NCBI RefSeq assembly: GCF_050624435.1
Contig: NC_134530.1
Location: 143,880,721-143,944,720 of the forward strand
DNA: 64,000 bases
Origin: Tenrec ecaudatus
Taxonomy: Eukaryota; Chordata; Mammalia; Afrosoricida; Tenrecidae
Direction of reading: 5' to 3'
The notes beneath the pieces were generated by a model. That model was not told where the DNA came from. It searched no databases and saw nothing but the letters and a program-made list of their open reading frames with translations. The translations under genes and the position numbers were made by a program. Positions 47,356 to 58,800 of the stretch are shown one piece after another (the stretch's first letter is position 1; each line of letters opens with the position of its first letter).

Positions 47356-48970
47356 CTAATCTTGGGCCTCTGAATCGTAATTGTGTTCTCCCAACTGCCA
47401 AAGGTATATGAGGGCACTCATTCTATTCCCCCGAGCTCCTGGCGAAAATTCCTTCTCCTTCTGTGATACTTGCACACGAGCTCATGACCCTCATCAACAG
47501 GATGAGATGCAAGCTCAGCATCCCTCCCCATCTCCTGACCTTTGTCTCTGTCAGTCGACACAGATCCCAACTGTCACCCTAATCCCCCCTGTTAAGCCCC
47601 AAAGCATCATCATAAGGCTCTCTTTCCACCTATCCTAGCACATCCAATCCCTGACATATCCCATAACTCCTCTTAGAATGTTTGTCTCCGTCCTCACTGA
47701 CCTCATCACCCAGACCCCCACCCCCACCCCCATGACCACCCATTCCCCTCCTCACAGTCCGAGAGGGCAGTCTAACAGTCTAAGCCCAACTCAGGCCAAG
47801 CCACTTCTTTGTTCCATACCACTTGGTGACTCCAGTGCTGGTTGGGCCCTACCCCACCCCAACCCTCCCCTCCTACCATATCTCCCTCAGGCTACTCCAG
47901 TATCGTGGTACTTGTCCACCACCGCATGGCCTTGGCCGCGTTGTTCCCCTCGCTGCTGACTCTTCTCAGCTGGAAGTTCCCCTCCTGGGCAAGGTCTCCT
48001 CTTATCACAGGCATCTAAGATGCCCTTCCACCTCACACTCTCATTCACCTAGTCCTCGTCACTTCCTTGTCACTTCTTTGGCCTTGCCTTATCTCTGTGT
48101 ACGTGTTTGCTGCTTCCCCCTCTACAACACAACGCCTGAACTGGCAGGGCCTTCGTTCCTCGGTTTACCTCTGTGCCTGCTTCACAAAAGCAATTTCCCC
48201 ACTGACCAGGATGCTGAGCAGCAGCGGCAGAGGGAACACCCATTTCTGGGACTTCCCGGCAGCCCCCCGGGGCCAGTGGCAGCCACCACTCAGGCACCAG
48301 CCTGGACCTAATACCAAGGTTGTGGCCAGCAAAAGACTCTCTTAGGCCAGCTCTACCAAGAGTGCTTTGGTCTGCCTGCCCACCACACTGCCCCAGAGAC
48401 AGACCTCAATCCCTGAGCACCAGAGTCCTGCTCTGCCCATTCACCACCCTCGATAAAAATAGACCTCTCTGCTCTCAGAGTCCCCCCAGGACTCCCAGAC
48501 CCAGGTCCTGCTCTGGAATTTCCCAGCGACCCAGAGCCTCCTTCCTGAGCTGGATCAGAATGCCTTTGAGGGACTCTTCAGCCACATCAGCCTGAAACTC
48601 CCACACCTGGAGATGCCCCTGTGCCCAGCCTCCCCCCCAACAACCAGTAAGTGTAGGACCTTCCAGGGAAGCAACAGAGCCAGCCAAGCCTCTCTGCAAA
48701 AGCACTCAATGACTATGCGCACTGCCTGCGGGGACACACACACACACACTCACACACTCACTCACACTCTCACTCAGTTCATGTAGTCAGAGTGAGTTTC
48801 GCCCCACCTACTTCATCGCCCCGCCTTCCTCTTGGCACTTCCTTCCCCCTCCATCTCCTGGCAGACCCTACCTATCCTTTCAGAGCCCACACTGCACTGG
48901 CAGATCCTGAGACTTCGGCCCTCAGTCACCCTGCAGGGTTGGAACTGAACCCACCTCCTGGTTAAAGATC
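47356..48970. other. C-rich intergenic stretch, no gene recognised
   Basis: Strongly C-biased on the plus strand (many ccc, cac, ctc words), which opens frames up to 160 codons without any family signal. Ends at the twin-primed element. Confidence 0.5.
48733..48778. repeat. CA/CT-rich simple repeat
   Basis: Mixed (CA)n and (ACTC)n run in gene-free DNA. Confidence 0.85.
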
Positions 48971-48982
48971 ACTTAAGATCAG

Positions 48983-49706
48983 AAGGGATATGATCCAGCT
49001 AGATTTGTAAGGTAGAATTGGCGTCATGATAGTGTGGGGGGGAGGAAGCATTAAAGAACTAGAAGAAAGTAGTATGTTTCATCAGTGCTATACTGCACCC
49101 TGACTGGCTCGTCTCTTTCTTGCGACCCTTTTGTACGGGGATGTCCAATTGCCTACAGATGGGCTTTGGGTCTCCACTCTGGACTCCCCCTCATTCACAA
49201 GGATATGATTATTTTTGTTCTGGGTCTTTGATGCTTGATACCTGATCACTTCGATTCCTCATGATCACACAGGCTGGTGTGCTTCTTCCATGTGGGCTCT
49301 GTTGCTTAGCTCGATGGCTGCTTGTTGACGGTACCAGGACAGGACCGTTATTGAGCAGCGATACCAGGAGGACAAGGGGAAAGAAGGTGGGGGAGAAAAG
49401 GGGACGTGATCACAGTGATCTACGTACAACCCCCTCGCAGGGGGATGGACAACAGAAACGTGGTGAAGGGAGACATTGGTCAGTGTAAGACAGGAAATAA
49501 TTCATAAGTTATCAAGGGTTCATAAGGGAGGGGGGGGAGTGAGGGGGGGAAAGTGAGGAGCTGATACCAAGGGCTCAAGTAGAAAGAGAATGTTCTGAAA
49601 ATGATGATGGCAACAAATATGCAAATGTATTGACACAATGGATGGATGGATTGTGATAAGCGTAGCACGAGCCCCCAAGAAAATGATTGAAAAAAAACCA
49701 AAGCAA
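48983..49706 (+). mobile_element. Twin-primed (5'-inverted) L1-type retroposon
   Basis: The right half (about 49325-49706) is on the plus strand and ends in agcccccaagaaaatgattg plus an A-run. The left half (about 48983-49320) holds the adjoining upstream part of the same element, inverted (ctagatttgtaaggtagaat ... gcttcttccatgtgggctct). This head-to-head layout is what twin priming makes during LINE insertion. Short flanks aagatcag (48975-48982 and 49707-49714) are a possible target duplication. Confidence 0.8.
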
Positions 49707-49714
49707 AAGATCAG

Positions 49715-51097
49715 CAGGACAACATTCACCCAAGTTCTCAGGGTGAGCCAGGAAGAAGGGAGGGAAGCAGCAAGCACAGGGAGGAAGTGGGATAAGTGGG
49801 GGTGCCTGATCAAGGGGGTCTCCCCAGGAGTGGAATCAGCATGTCCACGGATTATTGATGGCGAAACTGATCGGCTCTGCAAACGGTCTAAAAAGAGCCG
49901 ATCTTCCCAGCAGGGCGTAGTCTGTGTCCGGGGTGGCATGGTAGTCAGGTCTCGTCAAGAGCACCGAGTCTGCAGAGAACCCCACGGGGAGATGGCCGTG
50001 CTCTCCGTGTGCACTGGGCGAGTGGAGAGGCCGTGGAGCCCAGGGCCAGTTGGAAGGAGGCGGAGCTTGGGGCCACGGGAGGGGAGAGGCCTTCTCGGGG
50101 TGAGCAAGGAAGGTGCTCCTTGCAGGCATGGCTGACTCATCTAAGGATTCCAAGCCATTCTCTCCAGCTGAGTGTAAAGTACAAGGGGCAGGGAGTGGTG
50201 GGAGGTAAGCCCAGACTCGTCACAGGAGCCTCAAGTTCATGAGCACCTCCCCCACCCAGCGGTGTCACTAGCCTCGGCTTGGTGTCAGCCAGTGCAAGGA
50301 CTCCAGGTGTCTACCCTCCACCCCACCGCTGCCTGGCAATGACGGCAGCTGCTCACAGCGAGAGACACCACAGGATGGGAGTAAGGGAAACAATGACAGG
50401 TCTGACTGGCGCATTAAAAGGTCCAAATGAGAAGCTTGCTTAGTGTGTGTTTAGCCTTGTAAGTAGACGAGTAGATGTAAATTGAGTTGACAACGTTTTC
50501 GTTTTGGGTACGTTTCCATTCTGCTGAAACACTGCACCCACGTTTGATAGACTGTCATTGTGGTCTCACCCCCTCTGACAGTGCCACCTGAAGGCAGCCC
50601 ACACCCCACACCCCCCCATGCACAAACACATGTACATCCCATGCACACACACGTATGCATGTGTACACACACGTGCGCGCGCCCACGCTTCATCTTCCAC
50701 AATCAGGAGTCTGGCTTCACCCCGAGAGCCCGGGGCCGTGCGGGTTCTCAGCAGAGGAGACTAAGGTTCCCGTTACAAAGGACCAGAGTCCACGGTGAGC
50801 AGGGCAGGAGGCAGGGGGCCCGCTTAGGGGGCTGTGCTATGGGTCTGAATGGCAGCAGGAGTGGTGGGGTGGGGAGCGGGAGGAGGTGGGCTATCTGAGC
50901 TTGCTAAGGAGGTGAGCCACAGGGCTGTGTGATGGATTGAGGTTAGCCCCCATGTGGACGGCTGGTCCGTGCTGGGGCCTCCAATGAGTCGGGGGGCAGG
51001 ACAGGAGACTGTGTTCAGAGCAAGAGCGTGAGCTCAGCTTTGAGCCCAGGTGTCTTCCAGACCTCGCCAGGTACCTCCTGGCACCTAGCACAGCGTC
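49715..51097. other. Intergenic, no gene recognised
   Basis: Unique sequence apart from the unclassified repeat near 50.5 kb and a CA-rich run at 50600-50690. Confidence 0.5.
50470..50620 (-). repeat. Unclassified dispersed repeat, copy 3
   Basis: tctgctgaaacactgcaccc, gactgtcattgtggtctcac and cccctctgacagtgccacct; followed by CA-rich sequence. Confidence 0.5.
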
Positions 51098-51266
51098 CGG
51101 TAACCTTATAGGACAGGGTAGAACTGTCCCCTGTGGGTTTCTGAGACTGTAATTGATTGCAGGAGGAGAAAGCCCTGTCTCCCTCCGAGGAGCGGCTGGT
51201 GGTTTCAAACTGCGGACCTTGTAGATTGCAGCCCGACTCATAGCCACTAAATGACCAGGGCTCTTG
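51098..51266 (-). mobile_element. AfroSINE
   Basis: ccttataggacagggtagaa, gagcggctggtggtttcaaa and ctaaatgaccagggctctt; lacks only the 3' tip. Confidence 0.85.
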
Positions 51267-53212
51267 GGAGGCAGGCAGCTCTCAGGATCTACTTGCCGAA
51301 TGATGGAATGAATGGGGTCTCACAACACCTCCCAATTCCAAGGTACTGCCCTCCGAGTCCCTGTTCCTGCCCGCGCCCCCCACCCCACCCCTGAGGTCTG
51401 TGCTGTTGCCGCTTCAGTCAGGATTAATGGCTTTGGACCTTCCTGTGGGAAGAAGTCTCACACATGGCCCTGAAATCCCCAGGTGCAGGTGGCCTGCGCT
51501 CTCCCTCCATCCCTAACCGAATGCCCCCCTTCCCCTGGGGTGAGTCCCACAATGCTTGGCACCAAAGAAGCCTGCGTTCAGTCCCACTTCCCAGGCTGAA
51601 AAGGCTCCTGTCTACAGAGACCCAAACTGTTTGCAGGGGCCCCTGAGAAGGCACTGCCAAGGGCAAGGGCACTCCCACTGACCCCCTCCCTGTGCAGCTG
51701 CCCAGCTCCATTGGCAGAGGCCCTGGGGTGCTGCACTGAGCTGAGGAGGCCCCTGAGCTGGCTTGTAGCCAGATCTCACTGCACTGGAGCGCTATCTAAG
51801 CAGGGGTTGGGGTGGAGCTGCGGCTGCGGCTTTGATGAAGCCGGGGCTGGGGCTTGAGGAAGCAGTGAAGGTATCGTCTGTCCTGGAAGAAGCTAGGGAG
51901 GGCCAAGGTCAGAACAAAGGGGCAGGTGGAGACGTAGGGAAATCAGGAGTGCTGGGTCTCACAAGACTCTGGTCGAGGGGCCAGCCCAGTGGACCCCGGA
52001 CTCCCAGGGGGCCGCACCAGGCGCTGTGAAGAGGCCCTGGCTAGGATCCAGTCCCTGGACTACAGGTCCTCAGGGCAGTGATGCTGGCTGCCCTGGGAGT
52101 AGGGGGTGGGCAGGTCCCAGGCCCCAAAGTCCATGCTCCAATGCAGACCATCACACCCTATCGGCTGTAGCCCTCAGGGCCTAAGATTGCCTCCACACAG
52201 GGTTTCCCCGGTCCCTTCAGCTTCTGCTGCCTCCTGGCCTTCCTTGTTTGCCTGTGAGCTCCCAGAGGGCAGGGCGCCTGGCCCACTTGGGGTTGAAGCA
52301 GGTTGTGGAACAGCATCAAGTCCAGGGAATGGGCAGTGTGAATAGAGACAGGTGGAGGCAGGCCCTGGGTTTCCAGCCAGGCATCTATCAGGGGTCTGGG
52401 GGAAGGAAGAGGGTGACAGATGGGCATAGAACCTGCTGGAGAGATATTTCAGATCATGATGTGATGTCCGCAGTGGTCCCCATGGCCCAGCCCCATCTAC
52501 TCTCACACAATCTATGTCCTGCTCACGGGTGCCACCTGGGCACACCTGACTATACCCCCAAAGGAGAAGTCCCTACCAGCACAACCCCCACAAGCTCTAG
52601 GGCCACCTCCATCCAACTTGCCCCCTAACCCCAGAACCCGTACTTTTCTGGGTCGTGGGTCCTAGTCCCAGCACTTGGGACCTTAGGGGAGGCACCCAAA
52701 AGGTAAAGAGGAGAAAGGCTGCATCTCAGAAGCAGAGAACAGAAGAGGGACCCTGAAAGCAGGGGCCTCTGGCCCACCTGAGGCACCTGCCAGCCCTGCA
52801 GCTGCCACAGTTCAACCTCTGAAGCTGGGCGGGCAGTGGCTCAGGAGGCCTCCCCACCCACCAGGGTCTAAAGTGCACAGGTGTGGCAAGCTGTGTACCT
52901 CTTTACCACAAAGCCAGCCTGTCTGCTGGGGCCCTGCTTGTGGCCACCAGCAGAGAAGCTGCTGTTCGCCTGCCACCAGCAGTGGACCACCAAGCCACCA
53001 CCAGCCACCCCAGGGACAAGGCACCGGGATTGACAGAGATCCAGGTAATCCCCTGGTCTCTGGGAAGCATCAGGATCCAGGTCAGTGAAGGTGATCTGGG
53101 GGTGGATGGAGGCTACTCGATGGCTTCCCTGCTTATGTCGCCAGCCTGCTCCCAGATGCAGCTGGAGGGTCAGCTCCAAGGAGGGCTGGCTGGCTGAGAT
53201 ATAGACACCCCT
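51267..53212. other. Intergenic, no gene recognised
   Basis: GC-rich, repeat-poor 1.9 kb, the longest clean stretch upstream of EPS8L3. It could contain a regulatory region of that gene; no exon or motif can be supported. Confidence 0.45.
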
Positions 53213-53402
53213 TTGTGCCTTCAGAGGCTACATGTTGGGCTGCAAACCACAAGGTTAGCAGTTCAAAACCTCCAGCCATTCTCAGGAGAAAGAGGAAGCT
53301 TCCTACTTCTGTAAGAGTTACAGCCTGGGGGGCAGTTCTACCCTGTTTTATAGGCTCACTACGAGTCAGAATTGACTCAATGTCAGGGGGCTTTTGAGTT
53401 GT
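53213..53402 (+). mobile_element. AfroSINE, full length
   Basis: gttgggctgcaaaccacaag, ggttagcagttcaaaacctc and cagaattgactcaatgtcag. Confidence 0.88.
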
Positions 53403-53404
53403 GG

Positions 53405-53600
53405 CTTCAGGATTCCTGATGTAGCAGTGGCTAAGGTGATAGGGTGCTAATGGACAGGTTGTTGGTTCACGGCCAGCAGCCATGCCATGCGGAGTGAGAC
53501 AGCTGTGGCAGTCTGCTTTCCTGAGGAGTACAGCCTGGAACCAGGGCCGAGCAATTCCACTCTGCCTTGCAGGGTTGCTGGAGGCCAAGTCACACAAACT
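53405..53600 (+). mobile_element. AfroSINE, diverged, in tandem with the previous one
   Basis: agcagtggctaaggtgatag, tgtggcagtctgctttcctg and tctgccttgcagggttgc; closer to a different AfroSINE subtype (tctgcttcc in its middle). Confidence 0.6.
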
Positions 53601-53715
53601 GCAGCGGGTCTGGCCTGGGTTTTCCTCTCCTGGCTTCCTCCAGCAACCTCATGGAAGAATGACTGGTGCCAGCCCCCTCCTTGATCTCCACAGGAGTCCA
53701 TAAAGAGCCTGTGAA

Positions 53716-53762
53716 TGTGTGTGTACATGTGTGTGTGAGTGTGTATGTGTTTGTATGGGGGT
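53716..53762. repeat. TG-rich simple repeat
   Basis: Imperfect TG run, followed by a G-rich stretch. Confidence 0.85.
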
Positions 53763-54534
53763 GGGGCGGAGGCGGGGGGCGGACAGGAGGGACAGACAGA
53801 GCAGTGGACAGGGGGTGCGGGAAGGAGGAAGAGGCTCTGACCAGCTCACTGTCTCTTCCACTCTTGAGAAGCAGGAAATGTCAGCCTGGGGTGGGAGGCA
53901 GGGTTTGAGGGGAGCAGGCTTCTAGCCCCTAAATGAGGCCCTGGTCCCTCAGATGAGGAAGACACACACACCCACTGCCTCCAAATTCCACGAATGATTT
54001 TCCATTAACTCGTTTCCACATACACCTCTGATTTGTTTTATCATTTCCCTAACAATGGTGATAAACAGGGTGTGGGCCGCTCTCTTACCCTTTGCCCAGG
54101 GTATACCTGGGTTTCCGTGCAAGTCAGGTGCACCAGGCGGAATACGCAGACACCTGGGGGTCTGGCTCCCAGGGAGGACTTAGGCAAGCCTCACTCAAAC
54201 GACACGCCCCCTGGGCCCCACCCCCACTGACCGCCCCACCCCGCAGACATTGAGGTCAGGTCCACCTTCACACGTCCCACTCTGTGTCCTAGAGCCACAC
54301 TGGGGGCCAGGGATGACCGGCACAGTCACTGTCCTCAGGGGTTCACAGCCTGCCCAGTGAGGGAGGCACTCATGCAAACACACAGTTAAACATGGCGTCT
54401 GCGGCCAGCCAGGCCCCAGTCCTCTCTAAACAACAGCAACTGCTCCCAACAGCATGGGTGCCAGCCAGATGGCTGTTCCGAGGAGTAAATGAGTGAATGG
54501 AGTGAGGTCTTAGACCGGTGCTGGTATACAAACC

Positions 54535-54912
54535 CAACCCAGCCCACTGTCATCGAGTGGATTGAGACGCATGATTACCTTAGGACAGAGTGGGCCTGCC
54601 CCATAGCATTCCAGGGCGCTAACCTAGTGGTTCTCAACCTCCTAATGCTGCGACCCTTTAATCCAGTTCCTCCTGTGGAGGTGACCCCCCCAACCATAAA
54701 ATTATTTTCGTTGCTACTTCTTCACTGTAATTTTTCTACTGTTATGAATCAGGCGACCCCTGTGAAAGGTTCGTTGGACCCCCAAAGGGGTCGAGACCCA
54801 CAGATTGAGAACCGCTGCGCTAACCTTTATGGAAGCGGAGTGCGGCATCGTCTTCCCACGGAGCAGCTGCTGGGCTTGAACTGCTGACTTTCTGGGCTTC
54901 TCTGATTAGCAC
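54535..54912 (-). mobile_element. AfroSINE split by SPIN copy 2
   Basis: Left part cccactgtcatcgagtggat to ccagggcgctaacc; right part ctttatggaagcggagtgcg to gaactgctgactttctggg. Together they form one SINE with the transposon between them. Confidence 0.85.
54625..54817 (-). mobile_element. SPIN-type hAT transposon (non-autonomous), copy 2, inside an AfroSINE
   Basis: A 193-bp element in the opposite orientation to copy 1. Its ends are tagtggttctcaacctc at the left and cagattgagaaccgctg at the right; the body contains ccataaaattattttcgttg and aaaggggtcgagaccc. Perfect 8-bp target duplications, cgctaacc, lie at 54617-54624 and 54818-54825, again with central TA. It interrupts a minus-strand AfroSINE, so it inserted after that SINE did. 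Confidence 0.94.
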
Positions 54913-54914
54913 AT

Positions 54915-55097
54915 TAAAAATCCACAGGCGTCAGCCAAGTCGGACTCACAGCGACCCTCTATAGGGTTTCCCAGGCTATAAATCACTACAGGAGCAAACA
55001 GTCTCCTTCTTCTCCCACAGAGCCGCTGGCTGGTTTGAACCTAGGACCTTGTGGTGAGTAGCGCAACATCTAACCCACAACTCCACCTAGTGAATCC
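54915..55097 (-). mobile_element. AfroSINE
   Basis: gtcagccaagtcggactcac, gagccgctggctggtttgaa and aacatctaacccacaactcc; follows the split copy directly. Confidence 0.8.
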
Positions 55098-55307
55098 CAG
55101 GAGACTGTGATGAAGAGGAATAAAGTCTGTAAGGGGCTGGCACAGGCTCCTTGCCATGGTGCTACCCATCCTGGCTGCTGGGTCTGTCGCTCTTGGGGAC
55201 AGGCCCTCTGTGGGTGGGATGGAGAGGGGTTGGTGGGGCTGGGATTTAGAGGCTGAGGTGTGGGCGGGCTCAGGGTGAAAAGGCAGAGAGACAGGCATTA
55301 CACCACA

Positions 55308-55361
<54 letters not shown>

Positions 55362-55829
55362 CGCATGCACACACTCACACACTTCCTGCAAGCCTCAGTA
55401 TCCTCCCAGTTGGCAGGAGTGACACCGGCTGGGACAAGAGGGTGCGCTTGGCAAGCAGGGCCCCTGAACCCTCTGCCTTTTCTATGGAAGCTGGGTTCGG
55501 CCCACACCTGGGCACCTCTTCCCCAGGCCCAGGGGAGGATCTGGAGCCTCGGCTCGGGCCCCAGGCTCCTGTCTACCAGTCACATAACGCCTTCTGCTGA
55601 CCAGTAACAGGCAGCCTGGATCCTGCCGGGGCCCAGCCTTGCTCTGGTTACCTGTAGGCCTTCCTGCTCCTTGGCCTCGGGGCTCCAGGCCAGCCAAGAG
55701 GAGGTTCCTCAGTGAGGACTCTGTAGCTTCTACACCCAGGGCTTTGGGTGCTCTTGTGGGGTCTCAGCATCAGCCCAGCGGGGGACGAGCTGTGAGGGCC
55801 TCCGCCCAGCTCTGACAGCAGCCTCCTTG
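55098..55829. other. EPS8L3 upstream flank
   Basis: Apart from the CA repeat, unique GC-rich sequence. The family usually has a non-coding exon 1, which might lie here; none is recognisable. Confidence 0.45.
55304..55359. repeat. (CA)n microsatellite upstream of EPS8L3
   Basis: About 28 CA units, 0.5 kb before the first coding exon of EPS8L3. Confidence 0.95.
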
Positions 55830-55864
55830 GTTTAGATCTAGGGAAGTGTCCTTCCAGCACCAAC
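55830..55864 (+). other. EPS8L3: EPS8L3 5' UTR part of first coding exon
   Basis: A pyrimidine-containing stretch ending cttggtttag precedes atctagggaag and then the start codon at 55865. This fits a splice acceptor for an exon carrying the last bases of the 5' UTR, which would mean that the true first exon and promoter lie further upstream, in or beyond the CA-repeat region. I cannot identify that exon. Confidence 0.4.
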
Positions 55865-58800
55865 ATGTCCCGGCCCAGCAGCAGAGCCATTTACAGTAAG
55901 CTTCCCCCTCCCCCCTCCCCTCGTCCCTCCCTCGTGCCTTCCTGAAGCCTGTCCCACAGCCCCCCCCCCCCTCACTGCCTGCAGTTGCCTGGTTCTCCCT
56001 CTTCTGCCCTCATACCTCTGACCCCCACAGTGCACCGGAAGGAGTACTCCCAGAGCCTGGCCTCTGACCCCAGCTTCCTGCAGCACAGGGTGGAAGTGAG
56101 TACCAGCTCAGTCCTTTCTGCCACACCAGACGTCAAAGACAAGTTCCTGCGCAGCCCTGCCAGCCTCACAGCGCATCTGCTATGTACCAGGGCGGGGACA
56201 GGGACAGTGGGGCACCAGCAGAGCAGAGGGAGCTGCAGTCTGGAGGCTGCCCATCTCCGGGCAGCAGGCGTCCCACATGGTACCTTCCTGAGCTGCCCCA
56301 CCCCCAGCCCAGGGAACTGCTCTTGGCCCAGGGTCTACTATGCTGGAGGAAGGAATGTGTGGAGCCAGCAGACGCTGTGGGGACAGAGGGCCTCCCAGGA
56401 GGTGGTTGCTGAGGAGAGAGATGTCTGGGTCTGAGTTCCCGGGAGGGTGGGGCTGGGATGGAGTCTCTGGCTCTCACCGGAGGCCATTGCTGCTGGGAGA
56501 CCTCATTGCCTGAGGGGGTCGCAGGTACAGGGCATAGCCTCACCTGGTCAGGGTGACACCTCAGATGGCATCAGAGAGCAGGACTCTGGTGACAGATCAG
56601 GGAGGGACGCTGGGTGGTGGCAGTAGGGACAGGGCACTCTAGACAGAGCAGGGGAGGCCCAGAGTGCTCAGCTTCACAGCAGGGGCAGGGCAGGAGGTGG
56701 GGGGCTGTCAGGGGCAGGGGATGGGGAGTTGTCAGGAGCAGGGCAGGTGTGGGGGGCTGTCAGGAGCAGGGCAGGGGCAGGGGCTGTCAGGGACAGGGCA
56801 GGGGTGGGGGCTGTCAGGGGCAGGGCAGGGGTGGGGGCTGTCAGGGGCAGGGCAGGGGTGGGGGCTGTCAGGGGCAGGGCAGGGGTGGGGGCTGTCAGGG
56901 GCAGGGCAGGGGCGGGGACAGGCAGGGGCAGGTGGGAGATGTAAGCAGGTTGGCAGGGCATCCGGTGGCACCCAGCCTCCCTGAATGAGCACACCGCAAG
57001 TGTGAAGAGCAGGTAGAAGAGCTGAGGCTTGTGCAGAGAGCAGGGCTGGGGGCAGGGGCAAGCCTGCAGGCAGCAGGTCCCAACTAGGGGCTTCGGGTGG
57101 GGTGGGGCCACCTGTGATGCCCTCATTTGGCTGTGAGAAGGGGGCTTGGCTGTCCTTGAGGAGACCCACAGGAAGGGGCAGCTCTGCAGGGCACCAGGAC
57201 CCGAGTGCAGACTGAGATGGCAAAGAGCAGGGACAAGTGGGGGCTTGATCTTCTCCAGAGGATAGAAGGCGGGACATAGGAAGGCATTCCAGATGGGGGT
57301 GGGGGTGGGGGAGGGGGAGAGGGGGATGGCAGCATGAGCAAAGGCTCAGAGACAGGGGTGCTAAGTCCAGGTCAATGATGAGGAAGAGCAGGCAAGTGTG
57401 GAGAGTGCCCAAGGAGAACACAGGCAGCCCCAGGGTGGCATTCTGAGGGCCCACCCAGGGGAGAATTCAGACTTCCTGTTGGGTCCCCAGCTGTGGCCTG
57501 GCCAGGACTGTTCTGGGCCATGATGGCCCTTCCTCCAGGCACCAAAAACCTCATCCTGGACCTCCCTGTCTCCCCTCAGCACCTGATGACCTGTAAGCTG
57601 GGAGCTCAGGGCATCTGGGAGCCCAGGGATGCCCTGCAGAAGCTGCAAGACATGGACGCACAGGGCCGGGTGTGGAGCCAGATCTTGCTGCTGCAGGTCC
57701 GAGATGGCTGGCTCCGGCTGCTGGACATCCAGACGGAGGTCAGCCCCTCCCCGGCATTGGGGCGGTGTGTGTGTGTGTGTGTTAGCACTGGGGTTCATGT
57801 TCTTCTGCTCGGCCCTCCCTCCTCCCTTGTCCACTCCATCCCTCCACACACACATGCACACCCAGGCTTAGGTGGGGAGTGGGGACAGAGGGAAGGAGGC
57901 CCACAGGGTTGGGCCGGTGGTACCCCAGCCCTAGTCTCTTCAGGAAGATTGGACACCCTAAACCTGGCTCTCTCCGACCTCACTGCTGACCTCTCTGCTT
58001 CACCAGGAAGAGCTAGACTCTTACCGCCTGGACAGCATCCAGGCCATGGATGTGGCGCTCAACACCTGCTCCTTCAACTCCGTCCTGTCCATCACGGTGC
58101 AGGAGCCAGGCCCGCGGGGCACCAGCACCCTGCTCTTTCAGTGCCAGGAAGTGAGGGTGAGCAGTCAGGGGTGGGGTGGAGGAGAGAGCAGGGGTGGGGT
58201 GCAGAGAGCACCCACAGACCCACCTGCTGTCCCGCAGGCCGAGCAGCTGAGGACCAGCCTGCAGAAGGCCCTGGAGGAGGAGCTGCAGGGAAGGTCAGCC
58301 GCCCCGCCCCTCCCTTGCCTACAGCCTGGCCCCAGGCCCCACATCTTGGAGACCCAGAGTCTGTGGCCAAGGCTCATGGGCCTGGGATTGGTTTGCTGCC
58401 AAGCTGGGGCCAGGGCATAGCCAGGCAGGGGAAAGCATCTGAGGCGGGGCCCACGGGCACTAGAGCCTGTCCATGGAGACTGACAGGGGCCCTCAGAGGG
58501 TGGCCTGGCTGAATGCCACAGTGTTGTTAGTGGGTGGTGCCCCCAGTGGTGGGCATCAGGGGTTGGCTCAGATGGAAGCAAAGAAATGGTGTGGGGCGGT
58601 AAGCCTTGGAGAAAGGTGGACGCTCCTGAGTCCTGGGCAGACCTGTGGGTGGGACCTTCGTCAAAGCCGTCCTTCACCTTGTTCTCAACAGATCTCGGTT
58701 CGGAGCCCCTCGCCCAGGCCAGGAAGGATGGCGGGGGCCTCCTGTGGAGAGGCCACTCCCCCTGGACCGGGGTCCCCCCCTTGAGCAGGCCCCCACTCTG

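Noticed and set aside
22912-55829. A hidden protein gene in the 33-kb interval
   Set aside because: No splice-consistent exon series or known domain apart from LINE and retroelement remnants.
56674-57454. Long repetitive open frames over the G-rich repeat
   Set aside because: The 27-bp period keeps all frames open; intronic minisatellite, not a repetitive protein and not a CRISPR array (no spacers).
57493-58512. 339-codon plus-strand open frame
   Set aside because: Reads through EPS8L3 exon 3 and the following introns; the splice sites at 57738/58007/58156/58238 and the match to EPS8L3 show that only parts are coding.
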